From Hypoxylon rubiginosum (lineage: Eukaryota > Ascomycota > Sordariomycetes > Xylariales > Hypoxylaceae), in contig CADCXA010000025.1 in NCBI GenBank assembly GCA_902806565.1, positions 2,728,001 through 2,792,000 on the forward strand: DNA of 64,000 nucleotides, in the 5' to 3' direction. Below the pieces are notes generated by a model that had not been told where the DNA came from, ran no database searches, and saw only the letters and a list, made by a program, of their open reading frames with translations. A program made the position numbers and the translations under genes. Of the stretch, positions 25,001 to 37,779 are shown one piece after another (position 1 is the stretch's first letter; every line of letters starts with the position of its first letter).

Positions 25001-27285
25001 GCAAAGTCAAATGGAATGGTAAGCGATCTCCTTGCTGCACTATATACGCGTCAGTTCAGAAAGCTAACCACGAACAGTCTACATGGAATATGCCAAGACT
25101 AGCAACCTAGTGGCTGTGGCTATCTATCTCCTCACTTTAGTCGCAGCCCAAACGGCACAAATAGGTGAGCATTAGAAGTGTACCCTAGTTGTTGATTCAT
25201 AGAGCATATCAGTACTAATAATTACCCAGGCGGCAGTGTTTGGCTTAAAAATTGGGCAGAGGTGAACAGTGACGCCGGAGGCAATCCCCATGTCGGGAAA
25301 TATCTTGGCGTCTACTTCGCATTTGGCGTCGGCTCGGCTGGCTTAACCGTTGTTCAGACGTTGATTCTGTGGATATTCTGCTCCATTGAGGCCTCGAGGA
25401 AGTTGCATGAGAGGATGGCAACGGCCATCTTCAGGTCGCCAATGTCATTCTTCGACACCACCCCCGCGGGAAGAATCTTGAACCGTTTCTCGAGCGATGT
25501 CTATCGACTGGATGAGGTCTTGGCCAGGACCTTCAACATGCTCTTCGTAAACCTGGCGCGCTCGGGATTCACCCTGATCGTCATTTCCGTCAGCACGCCC
25601 GTCTTCGTCGCGTTGATCATTCCCCTCAGCGCGATCTACTACGGTGTGCAGCGATACTACCTCAGAACGTCACGAGAACTGAAGCGACTGGACAGCGTCA
25701 GCCGCAGTCCCATTTATGCGCACTTCCAAGAGTCACTAGGTGGTATCAGCACGATTCGGGCTTACCGACAAACGGAAAGATTTGAAATGGAGAACGAGTG
25801 GCGTGTTGATTCAAACTTGCGAGCTTATTTCCCGTCCATCAGCTCGAACAGATGGTTGGCCATCCGTCTAGAGTTCCTTGGTGCCATCATTATCCTTGGG
25901 GCTGCGGGATTCGCCATCATCTCGGTTACGAACCACAGCGGTCTGAGTGCTGGCATGGTGGGCTTAGCCATGTCGTACGCTCTGCAAATCACCACATCAC
26001 TAAACTGGATCGTTCGCCAGACTGTGGAAGTGGAGACAAACATTGTATCCGTGGAACGAGTCCTTGAATATGCCCGCCTGCCGAGTGAAGCTGCTGAAAT
26101 TATCCCCGGAAACAGGCCTCCGGTTGCTTGGCCTGCGAATGGAGCCGTTCAGTTCCACAACTATAGTACTCGATACCGCCCTGGATTGGATTTGGTGCTG
26201 AAGAACATCAACTTGGATATCAAGTCTCATGAGAAAATAGGTGTGGTGGGACGGACCGGAGCGGGCAAGTCCTCGTTGACGTTATCTCTCTTCCGCCTAA
26301 TCGAACCGGTCAGTGGAGACATAAGCATAGACGATCTCGATACGACCAAGATGGGACTGCTGGACTTGCGACGACGTCTTGCCATCATCCCTCAGGACGC
26401 GGCTCTTTTCGAGGGTACGGTTCGAGACAATTTAGACCCGGGCCACGTTCACGATGATACAGAACTTTGGAGTGTACTAGGTAAGTGTTACACCAATCTT
26501 ACCCGCTTCGATTCGTGCCGCAGGGCGGGAAGAGCACATGCTCTCGCGCGACTCCATTCAGACCAGTCACCTCCCACCAACTTTAGACTAACACACCGTT
26601 TCTCATAGATCATGCACGATTGAAGGAGCATGTGGCAGGTATGGAAGGCGGGCTAGGAGCTAAGATCAACGAAGGAGGTAAGTCGAAGCTCACGCTTTCT
26701 TTCGGCTCTTTTTGTTATTCCTTATACGTGTCCCCTTTTTTTCTTCCCTCTCTCGTACCCGCGGCTGTCTGCAGCGTACGAGGACGCACAGCGGCAAGCC
26801 AGACTCGTTTTGGCACGTCGATCTCCTATCGCCCGTTTGCCTCGTCGCCAGTGCCTACCAGCTAGTCCCCTGCGTGATCGCCAGGTCTCACGAAGCTCAG
26901 CAGCGGCCTAGTTTTCTGAATACGATTTGACGTGACAACTAACCCGTTTCTCTGCATAGGATCAAATTTGTCGGCGGGTCAGCGACAGCTTGTCTCTTTG
27001 GCCCGTGCGATGCTCACTCCCTCCAACATTCTCGTCCTAGATGAGGCGACGGCAGCCGTCGACGTTGAGACCGACGCCATGCTACAGAACACACTCCGCT
27101 CCTCGCTCTTCGCTCACCGCACCATCATCACGGTTGCCCACCGCATCAATACCATCCTCGACAGTGACAGGGTGGTCGTTCTTGACAAGGGTGAGGTGGT
27201 CGAATTTGATACGCCACAGGCACTCATCCAGAAGAAGGGCGCGTTCTACGGATTTGTCAAACAAGCCGGTCTAGACACAGAGTAG
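22054..27285 (+). CDS. ABCC-type (MRP/Ycf1-like) vacuolar ABC transporter
   Basis: Full-length ABCC transporter; the family moves glutathione conjugates, bile pigments or metal-glutathione complexes, usually into the vacuole. Six exons: 22054-22365, 22420-25018, 25078-25164, 25230-26480, 26609-26677 and 26960-27285; 1547 residues. An N-terminal membrane extension (TMD0) begins near FIDVWVFAVAVFG. The first nucleotide-binding domain has Walker A GRVGSGKSS (671-679), LSGGQKAR (761) and Walker B IYLLDDC (Asp 785); the second has GRTGAGKSS (near 1340), the signature LSAGQRQ and Walker B ILVLDEATAAVD. A charged, serine-rich linker joins the halves, ahead of the YMEYAKTSN-type membrane segment. Closest by memory to yeast YCF1. 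The 69-nt fifth exon between 128- and 282-bp introns is a frame-preserving cassette. Substrate cannot be read from sequence. Confidence 0.95.
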
Positions 27286-29569
27286 TTGTCGTCCCTTCAG
27301 TTTAAGCAAAGGCCTTTTGTCATGGTTCGGTTCATTACATACCCCGGTCAAGTGTAGAGTTATAAAAGTTAGGCGAAAATACAGAAATGGACAACTCCTG
27401 TGTCCGTATTGTACATAGAGCGTATCGAAAAAGAGCAATAGCATAACAAGACTACGTACCTACTACCTACCCAGACAACCTAGAATTACATGCTCGGTAG
27501 TTCGGGATGATATGTCCCGGTATCCAGTATCCAATATCCATGGATAAATTTGACATGCCTCGAGGCCAGTGGCATCGGGGTGGACAAGCTACGCTCGGCG
27601 TTTGAAAGGTTGACGGATTAGAAATAGAATGTAGCACCGGAATCGTCGCGGTTCGTCGCGAGGCCGAGAAAGGAGGACATGCACAACCTTTAATCCTTAC
27701 AGGATACAGACACCTCTCGCACAACGAAGATGATATCTCCCGGGTAGCGGTCACCGCTCTTAAAATACTACATCGATCATGCCAACGTCAAGAGGTGAGT
27801 CAAGAGGTGAGTCAAGAACGGACTGCTAGCACAGCATTAGGGTAAGCAGAAGGTAGACAGAAGACGGTAGACACAGCTGCGACTGTTTTGACGTCGTGAT
27901 GGGGCTAGCTGGTCAGCAAACGTTTTGTTCTCTCGTATTTCCGAACGGATGCTGATTTACATGACAGTCTATTTTCTTTACTTCTTTCTCTCCCCCTCTC
28001 TTTCCGCGTTCATTCTTTCCCCGGCACCTTTCCGCCATCACCTACCCAGCTAGCTGTGTACGCCGTCTCTCCTTCTCGTCCTAGGTTGCTTTCGCCTGGC
28101 CGCCTCGCGTATATACCCCAGATCCCGAGCTGACATGCGTACCCCCCGTTCGTAAGACGTAGAAAATAAGCAAAATGAAAAGAAAAATAAAAAGTTGGCT
28201 TTAGCTCGGTGCTGCTGTACACCCGTTGCGCAAGAAGGGGGGAAGGGAAAAAAAATTAAAGGGGGAAGAAAAGGGGGAAAGGCGGCCTTCAACGGCAATA
28301 CATATGTGATCGCCTCTTTTTCCCCTTGTATGCCGTCAAACGGTCCGCCTTGCGTCACGTTGAAACGTTTGGTGCGAGATAGAGAGCAGTGAGCAACAAA
28401 GCTTTCGATATGCGGTCATTGTAGTATGTACTACGGTACCTACGGTACACACTTACGCAGAATTAGTAAAAGGGGATAGTATATGCGCGGGGATGAAATG
28501 AGTGAATGCTACGGAAGAAAAAGAAGGAAGGGGAAAAAAGAGACTCGAGAACTTCCATCATCGTTCAAAGAGCCGACTTAGCGACGTTACACGGCCGTGC
28601 CGTCCGCACATGGCTAACCTTATCCAGCGTCGTCACCTACAGCCGAGGGTATGTACAATACAAAAAATGGCAAATACTACCAGATGGGCAAAAGTTTGGG
28701 GGACGGGGGGAGAAGACGCTTGTCGAGGCACCGCCGCCACGCACTTGGGTGTCGTATGCGGGGAGGCGAATGGGGAAGGGGACTTTTCATTTTTTTCTAC
28801 GGGAGCTGAGAATGATAGCTTGCTATTTTGTATCCTACATGCATACTTAGGTAAGTATATCTATAGTGTTGTCTACATCGGTCCTCTCATGGATTACTTG
28901 AAGATGTATGTATATGTGTACCTACCTAAGGCATGTATATGATGTATGTGTAGATATGTATGAAGTAGGCAGGTAGGTGGTTTGACAAGCTGCTTGTCTT
29001 GGGTTGTCATGTCTCAATCGAGATCCGTGATGGTATAACTTCCTGATAGGTGATAGGGGACGAATATCCAGGTTTCCCGTAACGGTTATAATTACCCCAG
29101 CCCCTCACTGCTTTCGACCAGTCGTCGTTCCACGAATGCACCCCCCCCTCCCTCCTCGGATCGACTTGCAGCAAAGTAATTTTCGATATTGTTCGAATTC
29201 CGACGTACTGTTACCTGGTTGGACTATCAAAGTTGACAGAATTTAGGGGGAGGGGGGTGGTTTGCTTGACAGATCTGCTTTTCTCATCTTAGCTTCGACC
29301 ACCACCACTACTTGGTACAGTAGGACCTAGGTAGCAACCATGTGCTTTCTTCGCTTCCCAGCGTCATCTCAGACAACGGGGCCATGCAACCGCGGTCCAA
29401 AACGGACTGGCTACAGTGCTATGGCAGGTTACGTTACCCTATGTGTGTAAACGACAGACACGCAGCATGCAGTCGCCCCATGCCGTGTAACATCAAGGGT
29501 ATCCTGAAAAAGAGAGAGAGAGGAAGAGAGGACTACCATCTCGACGCTTATACGTGTTGTTGTAATGCC

Positions 29570-29690
29570 GTTGGGGGAGGGAGGCCAGAGGAGAGAGAGA
29601 GAAGACATGGAAGCCGAAAAAAGAAGGAACCACGGAGAAGAGAGAAGAAGAAGAAGAAAAAGGAAAATGAGAAGCGTGAAAATCCCATGC
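29570..29690. repeat. Purine-rich low-complexity tract
   Basis: About 120 bases of the plus strand are nearly all A and G, including runs of GA dinucleotides (29591-29603) and AAG trinucleotides (29646-29660). The two purine-dominated frames give artefactual Arg/Lys/Glu-rich open frames. Confidence 0.7.
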
Positions 29691-30563
29691 CCCGGCTCTA
29701 CGTCTATTGGACGCCTTTGCGGATCGGACTCCGACAAGATGGATCACCTGGCTCACCAAGGTAGGCGAGGGTAGGCAATTGCTATTTAGTATAATAGGCG
29801 CTCGTAGCGATTTATTATGGTAGATATAGTAACTTTATATGAGGTTAAGGTACGTACACGTACGCCATACACATATTTGCGCGCCTCATTGGCGAACGTA
29901 CTTATATACATACATACAACCGGCGCGGTAGTATCGTGCGGTGAGGGAATGCCCGTATGGAGGACATGCGATATATGTGTACACATAAAACGGGTTGTAA
30001 TCATCTTTTTCTTACCCTTGTTGGGGGGACCAAGGCTTGGGTCCTCCGCGACATGCCGGAGGCAGTTGGAAAGTTCGTCCTCCTCGAAAGGAGGAAAAAG
30101 TCCCTGGCAATTCCCACTCCAGCCCGGCCTTCCGGTGGATTCCAAAGGATGAGCGTGAAATAGGGACGATACCACGCAATACGTCAGTTGGGTTGCTGCT
30201 GGCACCAACGGTGAATCTCAGGTTGGGTAACACAGAAGTGGTTTCGATAGACTTGATGGTATGTATGTGTGTACGTACCAAGTTCTACGCACCTGATTGA
30301 CTTGACGAGTATGGCTCATGGGCAAAATCTTTGTAGGCAAGGTCCCTTTGTACAATTGTCAGCTAAAAATAAGCACTTAATTAGATGTTAATCAAGTCAT
30401 AATATCGATATTCCTATTCCGAGCTTCTATTCCCCCTTTTGGATAAACCGAATTGTTTGCTACCTTCCTTGTTATTGATTGCCGATGAATATTTTAAGAT
30501 CGGGCGGTCTGTAGGTAGGTACCGGGCTTCGGTTCTTGGATGATCTACCTATACTTAATACTA

Positions 30564-30564
<1 letters not shown>

Positions 30565-30602
<38 letters not shown>
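30565..30602. repeat. (CTG)12 trinucleotide repeat
   Basis: Twelve perfect CTG units followed by CT, flanked by ordinary spacer sequence and not inside any gene I can support. Confidence 0.95.
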
Positions 30603-33600
30603 AGTAAGGCTGGCTGCATTATCTACGATGGGCTATCACATTACGGTAGGTAGTATGTAGCCCTCAGGCTGTCAGGGCCACTCAGATCCGGGAGGCCTTG
30701 ATCTCGCTCACAAATATTACCCATCTAATGCGAGGAGTCACAAGAGGAACCCCTGCAGGATCTAGGTAGGGCGATTCCTTGCTCGGCATATTGGACTGTG
30801 CAGACGGAGAGTAGCCTCGAGTACATATGTATATGGAGGGTGTGCCGGTCTGTGGCGAAGACACGAGAGAAAGTACCCAATGGTATGGTCTGAGCGCCAC
30901 CGGGCTGCTGACGCGGTGCGGCATCTGTACAGAGTAAGGAAGCTCTCGTTCGTGATTAGCTATACGATTCAGCACTACAAAGTATGGCTTGGGCAAACTC
31001 GATAGTCATATAACCCGGCGGTCAAGCTATCAATAAGAAGAGACAATAATTTAAACCAGATATAGAATAGTACCCGAGATTGAAGGTGAGTGGGATGATT
31101 GTCTCCTTTCTCACCGAGGAATGGCGCCGGCCCACTGTTGCGACGTCTGAGAGGGTAGCAAAATGTAACATTTCGAGAGGAACCCATGTGCTCCTATGCA
31201 ATGGGGGATTCCGGGGCTTCCACATGATGGAATAAGTTTCACCTTGGCTTCTTTCCAGTCTTTACGAAACTACGAAGGGCTTACCGTCCTGACCGTCCCA
31301 TCTAAGGAATTGCAGAATGCGGAAGAACGTCCGAAAGGGATGTTCGCGGTTGGATGATACTGACCCGACAACTCGGTAGACAGGCGGCGGGGCTGGATTC
31401 CGGTCTTGTAGAATTTATTGCCTTGGTACAAACAAAGAGCCCACCGGGGATGATTCCTGAAGAGGTCATCTGGGTATCGATTAGTGGTGGTACAAAGGCT
31501 GACAGCCCATAGGGAATTCCTCGTCAGCGCCTCCATGCAGGTCGCAAGGCCTCTGCTGGGAGTCCCAGCCAATTGGAATTGAACCGTCCGTGACGCGCAC
31601 ATCGAGACCGGGGCATGCGAATAATCGACGTCTATAGAACACTAAAGCTTGCAGTTTTCAGCTGACGAACTCGTACGGAAATCCACCGCGATTATGGGAA
31701 AATGGAATAGAAATCCGAGTCAGGTGAGAGTTTCCTGTGCGGCATTATAGGGATATGGCGAGTCTGGGCAATGTAAATTCGTGGGGGTTCGTGAAGTCCA
31801 GAATGTGTCTATTGACTTCGTACGATCCTACGAGGACTCATGAAGGGCAGGAAGGGTAGATCGGTTAGAATAAGCAAAAGAGCTGTGATGGTTTCACGCA
31901 AATGAAACCGTCTCTTCCCACCTTCGCCACAACTGGACCTAACGCAGGCCGTTCACAGCCCGGCGGGCAAGCAACAGGATCGAGACAGACAACGATTCGT
32001 GGGGTTAGCACGTCTCCGATGAGACATGCCATAAATTGCAAAGCAACCGTTGAAATAATCCGGAGACCCGGTCCCTGCCCGACAGCCTACATCTGTACCT
32101 ACCTACAGCGACTCTCCCTTTCATTTGTTAATACGGATGTCTCACAGTAACTCGACCCGAGGCCGAGTCGTCGGGACGGCAGTTAGAGACGGCCGGTGAT
32201 CTAGACTAAGGAGGATGGAGAGACGTCTCAAGCCAATCCAAGCCTCAGAGTCTTCGACAAGTTTATCCTGATCGTCATGGCGAAGCCTCACTCAAACATC
32301 TCTTTCGTTTCTCTTCCCGAATGGACCATGTTAAGAGGTCGGCCCGAGATTTTAGCAGAGTACGGTACACGCTTACCTCTACTGTAAATACCTACCTTAG
32401 GTAGGTAGGCATGTATGTACCTAGGTAGGTAGGGAATGAGGCGGAGACTCTCTCTATTGGGTCAGTTGGATCCCTCGATCTCCGCGTTGCCCATTCGCGC
32501 ACGGGTTGCAAGCTAGTTTGTGCAGCCACTTACATACATGTATATGCAGATAACTTGCCATCTAGATAGGTGGAAAAGACGACATCTTATTAGGTAAGGT
32601 GCGTGGTGAAACATGGGGCCAAGAGTAGCAAGGGGGCACATCCAGGTATGTAATTAGAAAAGTAATATAATAATAGCAGGGTTGAACCAGAAGCAGGGTA
32701 ATGTTGGTTGACAGCGGAAACGGTGGCGTTAAGTATTGTACATCCATACATCCATCCATACATGGCTGACATGGTACGAAGGCAAGTCGACAGCTAGAGA
32801 GCGAGCGCAAATGCCTCGTTCCTCCTTCAGCCTTCCATTGCTATTGGAACATTTTCGACTCGCGAGAACAAGCCATTCGGGCGGGAGATGCACGTACTCG
32901 CATCCGCAAGTTGGCACCTGATATATCGCCACTCTTATGTAGACCTCCCTCCTCCCCCTTCCCCTGCGGCGCCGCCGCGTGTTTGGACGCGCTGCGCTCT
33001 GCGGTAGGTAACGAGATGCGGCCTTATTTTTACTACGCACAGGAGCCACACGTGGATTAGGTACTTGGCACATGGCAGGATTTGTATGTATATAATACCG
33101 GGTCTGCGTAACTTGTGATATGCGGCTTAGGCGAAGGCGGAGAAATATTGGAAGTTCCAATTGAGGTTTTACATATTAGTTGCCATCTATTGGAGGGCCG
33201 GTCTAGAATAACCCTTGCTACTATTTTCTCTGGCCTGCCGCGAACCTGACGCTATGGCCAAGGCGCTGCTGTGTAAGAGTGTAAATCGTAAGAGGAGAGC
33301 TCTCTCGTATGCAGATCTTACCTCTGGACCTCGTCTCCGTACGTACAAGAACCCCCCACATAGCAACGTGACAAGCCTGTACATGGCAGAAAAGAAATGC
33401 ATCATGGCACGGCCATTGCAGGCTTTATTTTACCCGGATGCAATCAGCTGCTCGCCTGCAGATAGGAATTGGTGCTGACAGGGGGGATTAACAAACGCAA
33501 ACTGACAAGGTGATAAACGGAGATATACCAACTGCTGCACCATGATGTTGATAAAGCATGTCAGATTTCTTTGTTCTACCGGACCCATAAAAGTTTGACG

Positions 33601-33748
33601 ACCTCCCTATGCCTACAGTACCAGAGTAGGTATCTACATACTGCTCTTCTACCAGGTATGTACGTACAGTACACACGATGCGAACTTGGGTAGGCAGGTA
33701 GGGTATGAGGTACATACCTAAGGCAGGTAAATGAGATGAGGCACCCCT

Positions 33749-33769
33749 CCCCCCCCCCCCCCCCCCCCC
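33749..33769. repeat. Poly-C run of 21
   Basis: Uninterrupted run of 21 C on the plus strand. It creates a polyglycine stretch in artefactual minus-strand open frames. Confidence 0.95.
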
Positions 33770-34334
33770 TGACTGCGGCCTGTTTAATCGTCCGAACAAG
33801 TTCTTTGGCGCGGGATACTGGATCGGTAACTATCATATGTTGACTGAAGCAGGAGAGAAATGACGATTACCGAGACGGCCAACTGGGTTGATCTGCATTT
33901 TGGATTTGAGATCTTGGGTCCGGACAGGGTTACACAACGTGGGGGAAAGGATAGACACGCAATGTATCTTCAGTATCCTCACCCAAGCGCATATATAGGT
34001 AGTTGACTAGAGAATATTGTTCAGGTAGCCTCGCGAAAGGTGTGGAGAGGAGGGAGAGATAGGGAGCTCTCGGCATCATACTTTGCACTTTGTAAAGATG
34101 AATAACCAACCTGGCCCGGCGCCTCAGTAACTCACTTATCCACGCCGGTTACCTACCCAGGTAGGTACCTCATGCATCCAGGGACGCATCCACGAACGAG
34201 AAGGTCATGCTAGGGATGACGGGCCACGCTGAGTCGGTCTGAATTGTAACTGGTCGTATAAGAGATCTGGAGGACAGTATCTCCTTTAGGTACTCGCCTT
34301 GCATGTCGGGTGGGTTTCTACTGTAAGGTACTTC

Positions 34335-34348
34335 CCTACCTAGGTAGG
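34335..34348. repeat. 14-bp perfect palindrome CCTACCTAGGTAGG
   Basis: A perfect self-complementary 14-mer, one of many copies of a CCTAGGTAGGTA-like word in the gene-free DNA of this window. Related copies occur near 17.70, 30.51, 32.40, 32.42, 34.16, 43.39, 54.69 and 60.51 kb. Confidence 0.7.
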
Positions 34349-37300
34349 TAGTAAGTAAGCCCATCCGAACTCCAGGAAAACGAGAGAGACTAACCCGATG
34401 AGGATTAGAGAGATGGAAAGTCGGAGTAAGGAGTTAGGTACGGTTGGTAGTTCATAGTCGTATATTCCGAAAGTTTGTGTGGTTGTTTCTTAAACCCATA
34501 CATATCTCTTAAGAGGTAGACGAAATGGTTCGTGGCTCATGTTTAGCATAAGCCACTTTTCCCCCGCTTCTTATTAAGCCCTTCCCGTTAAAGTGGCACT
34601 CAGGCACTGTAGAAGTGAATTACAAATGCGATTTTAATGCATAACCTTGGGAGTTAGGTAAGTAACTCCTAATACTCTTAACATCTATTATATCTAAACC
34701 TAGGCTATAGTCATATGGCCTGATCCTTTCACATAGTAAGATCCAAGGAGGTAGATAAGTCTTGGATGTCTTGAAGTCAAAATTTAGTTTGTCAGAAAGA
34801 GGATCTCCTTTATTCTCGGAAATGACGCGTAAAAATAAGGGCCAGGTCGGGAGGCTCTCCTCTCTTTCTTCTCTCTCTCCCTCTTCACCACCAACCCCAG
34901 CAATCTCTCCCGCGCCGGGCTGCTCGGGTCGCTCCACACGCACCGCCCCGGAACCGCCCTTCCTGGGCCTTCCAAGTCCACTTTACAGGGCCACTTGAAT
35001 CCACTCTTCCCGCTAATAAGCTAAGGGCACCCAATTCTGACCCAAGTCCCCCTTGTCACCTTGCAGGGTATACTCCCACACGTTATGCAGAATCACCAAA
35101 CCGTCCTTCGTTTTTGTGTCGTCTCCGTCTCTCTTCTCTCTCAGTCTTTTCTAGGCGTCCCTTCTCGTCTTTGGGTCTTGGTCACACCCGCTGCCAGCGG
35201 CTGCAAAGAACATCGTCATGTATCCTTTAACCCCTCTATTGAACAACGCTTCGGTCCAAGGTAGTAACTGATAGCAACTAAATACTATGCCAATCGCATC
35301 GGCAGTCAGCTGAGCGAAACTCTTTGCATAAACCATGATTTTATGAGAGATTGTTCAGGATTATTCCCTGTTCAAGTTTCTGAAGAGTCCTCCCTGATCA
35401 AGTCTCTCTCTAAAAGAAACAACGTGTGTACTACCCCATAATACGTACACACATACAGTAATACCTGGTCTACGCAGCAGATGTGGCTATAACCTCATAA
35501 ACCCCAACTCTTAGGCCGTCTTCCGCGTAAACTCTTTGGTGCATCCATTACCGTGTACGTATGTACCTACATATGTATACACGTCCTCCATATAGCATGT
35601 ACCAATTTGTGCATACAACGCCCGCCTGGGCCTGTCCCGTACTCAGTCTCTCCCCCACTGTACCAACAGAGCATGGTATTGGTTGGGAAGCCAATCCATG
35701 TACAGTACAAGGCCCTCCGTGATGCCGCCATCCATAAACCCCGGCTTTGGACGTCTTCGTCTTCGGGCCTTGTGGTTAACAAGAACTTTGGAAGCTGGTG
35801 AACAGCGGTTTCCTTTCCCTCCTTGCCCTGTCCTGCCCCTGGCCCTTTTGGTAGCATACCAGACATACCCCTCGCGCAACGCAAGCCCACACGGTTCTTC
35901 CATTACTACTTAGGTCCGTCTACCCTCTCCCAGCTGCATACGCACTCCCGTACTTTGTATACACCATACACCATACACCACATGCACCCGTAAACCAACT
36001 GGTAGGAGGAAGTCCAGTCCTGGCTCAGTCTTGAACACCCCAGGCTTATCGTGGGAAACGAGGGGCAGGGGTGAATCGCGAAGTCGCTTCGTCCAATCCT
36101 TGCTCATCTGTGCGTGTTTGGTCCGTTTCTTCGTTCTACGAGACTACTACGACACTCTCTACACACAGTATTTTCTCCACATACTTTCGCCGCTTGCCAT
36201 CGCAGAATATCCCTTTTCTTTTGGATTTTTTCTTTTTTTATTATTTATTTCTTTTTCGCTAGAACGTACCTAGGTATTCACGGGATCGAGCCCGGGTAAC
36301 CTAGTCCAAACGCCGTCGGAGTGAACGTGCCGCCGCAAACCTGTCGTGTCTGCGCAAAGACGACTAAAGCTTTTATGGTCTTCATCCCAATCGTTTGATC
36401 TCATCGTCCCTCTAAGGCCCCTCGTTACCGCTCACATCCTCTCCGAGTTGCCACTGCCGCCTGCCGATGAACAGCAGGAATCACATGGTCTTACGAATAG
36501 TTCCAGTTCCAACTCGCCGCACCGTCTAACCCCTCGCATTTATACGGCGGGGATTGGTGGTGAACGTCTAGCTACGTAGGTGCTTTCACACTTTCATAGC
36601 GCGCTCAACGGGCTACCCATCAAATTCAAGTTGTCGATGGCCTGTCGCCCGCGACTGCTTTCACAGTGCGTCTAGCTTGCGGCTCTAGAAATAACATATA
36701 GACATCATATACGCAGCAAGAAGCTGGATGCGATCAGCTCTTCCAGACTAGCTTTGCATGCTCTTCTCAAAAAAGTGACCCTCACTGATTCTGAGACAGC
36801 TGCAGAGGCCAGAACGAGGCGCGCCAGAAAGCGAAGGAAAAGAGAGAGGCCTCACTGTCCGATGTCTTACAGCTTTGTGAAAGTGAAAGAGGACATCCAC
36901 CGTCCTTCGCACACAACCATTGCAACTAGTTGACAATCCCGTTTGAACCCACCCGCGGCCATCCTCAGCTCATTAAACTGAATACACGCGGCTACTCAGC
37001 TTTGGCGCTACGATATTACCCTTTCTTTGTTGGTCGCCCCGGATCCTTGCTCGGCACGGCCTAGTTCGCAGACGCCTACCAGTTTCTCTGCCTCCCAAGC
37101 CTTGATAACCCTTATTGATATCCCGTCCGCCCCCCGACTTAGCCAGCCTCCTGAGGAAGCAAGCTCCCGTTACCGTTCCTGGACAAAGAAAGACTGTCTC
37201 GTCTGAAAGTTGGCAACCCTCGATGCGCGTTTTGCCTTTCCGCCCGCCTTCTCCACCTTCATAGACCACTGCCAGATTCTCCTAGGTTCGTTTGGATCTG

Positions 37301-37779
37301 CCAATACGAAGTACCACCACTCTTATCTTGTCACGACTTCTTCCCCCCCCCCCTCTCTCTCTAACCGCACCCTCACACATATATTGTGCACGCGCACCAC
37401 CTCTCTTCCCTCCCAAGCTGTCACAACATATACTAGCTCTGACAGGATACCTCCCCCCTAAACTACACTCAACTGGGGTCTTCATTCTATATCACCGTCA
37501 TCCAATCCAGTTCTGTCATACTGCGTTTTATCTGTGAGACCTTACTTGGCCACAACATCGACATCGGAAATCAGCGACGCTCTTGTAAAGACTCCGAGTG
37601 GAATTCCCTAGCGACGATCAGTTGCATGTGATCTACTGAAATTGTTGGTGGAGAGGCTCTGCAAGCTCACAAGTTGGACCGCGCCCTTTCCAAGGAAACC
37701 GAAAGTGAAATATAAGACCCCTCCGCTACGAATAAGTGGCGTCGATTCCCCTCTACTCTCTTCCTTGAGTCCTCCCACC

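Larger units (their letters stand above)
27286..37779. other. 10.5 kb region without supportable genes
   Basis: No reading frame here shows a recognisable domain, credible splicing or a length beyond chance. The region holds a (CTG)12 tract (30.57 kb), a 21-base poly-C run (33.75 kb), a purine-rich tract (29.57-29.69 kb) and several copies of a CCTAGGTAGGTA-like palindromic word (32.4, 34.15 and 34.34 kb). The last 2 kb (35.8-37.78 kb) are pyrimidine-rich and read like the promoter and a long leader of the DUF2841 gene. There are no transposase or reverse-transcriptase remnants that I can see, so the origin of the expansion is unknown. Confidence 0.5.

Noticed and set aside
29342..29764. Arg/Lys/Glu-rich 140-codon frame
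   Set aside because: The apparent protein is produced by the purine-rich tract and shows no domain.
27286..37779. Transposon or RIP-mutated element filling the gene desert
   Set aside because: I could find no terminal repeats, target-site duplications or remnants of transposase or reverse transcriptase by eye; a repeat-library search would be needed to revive this idea.
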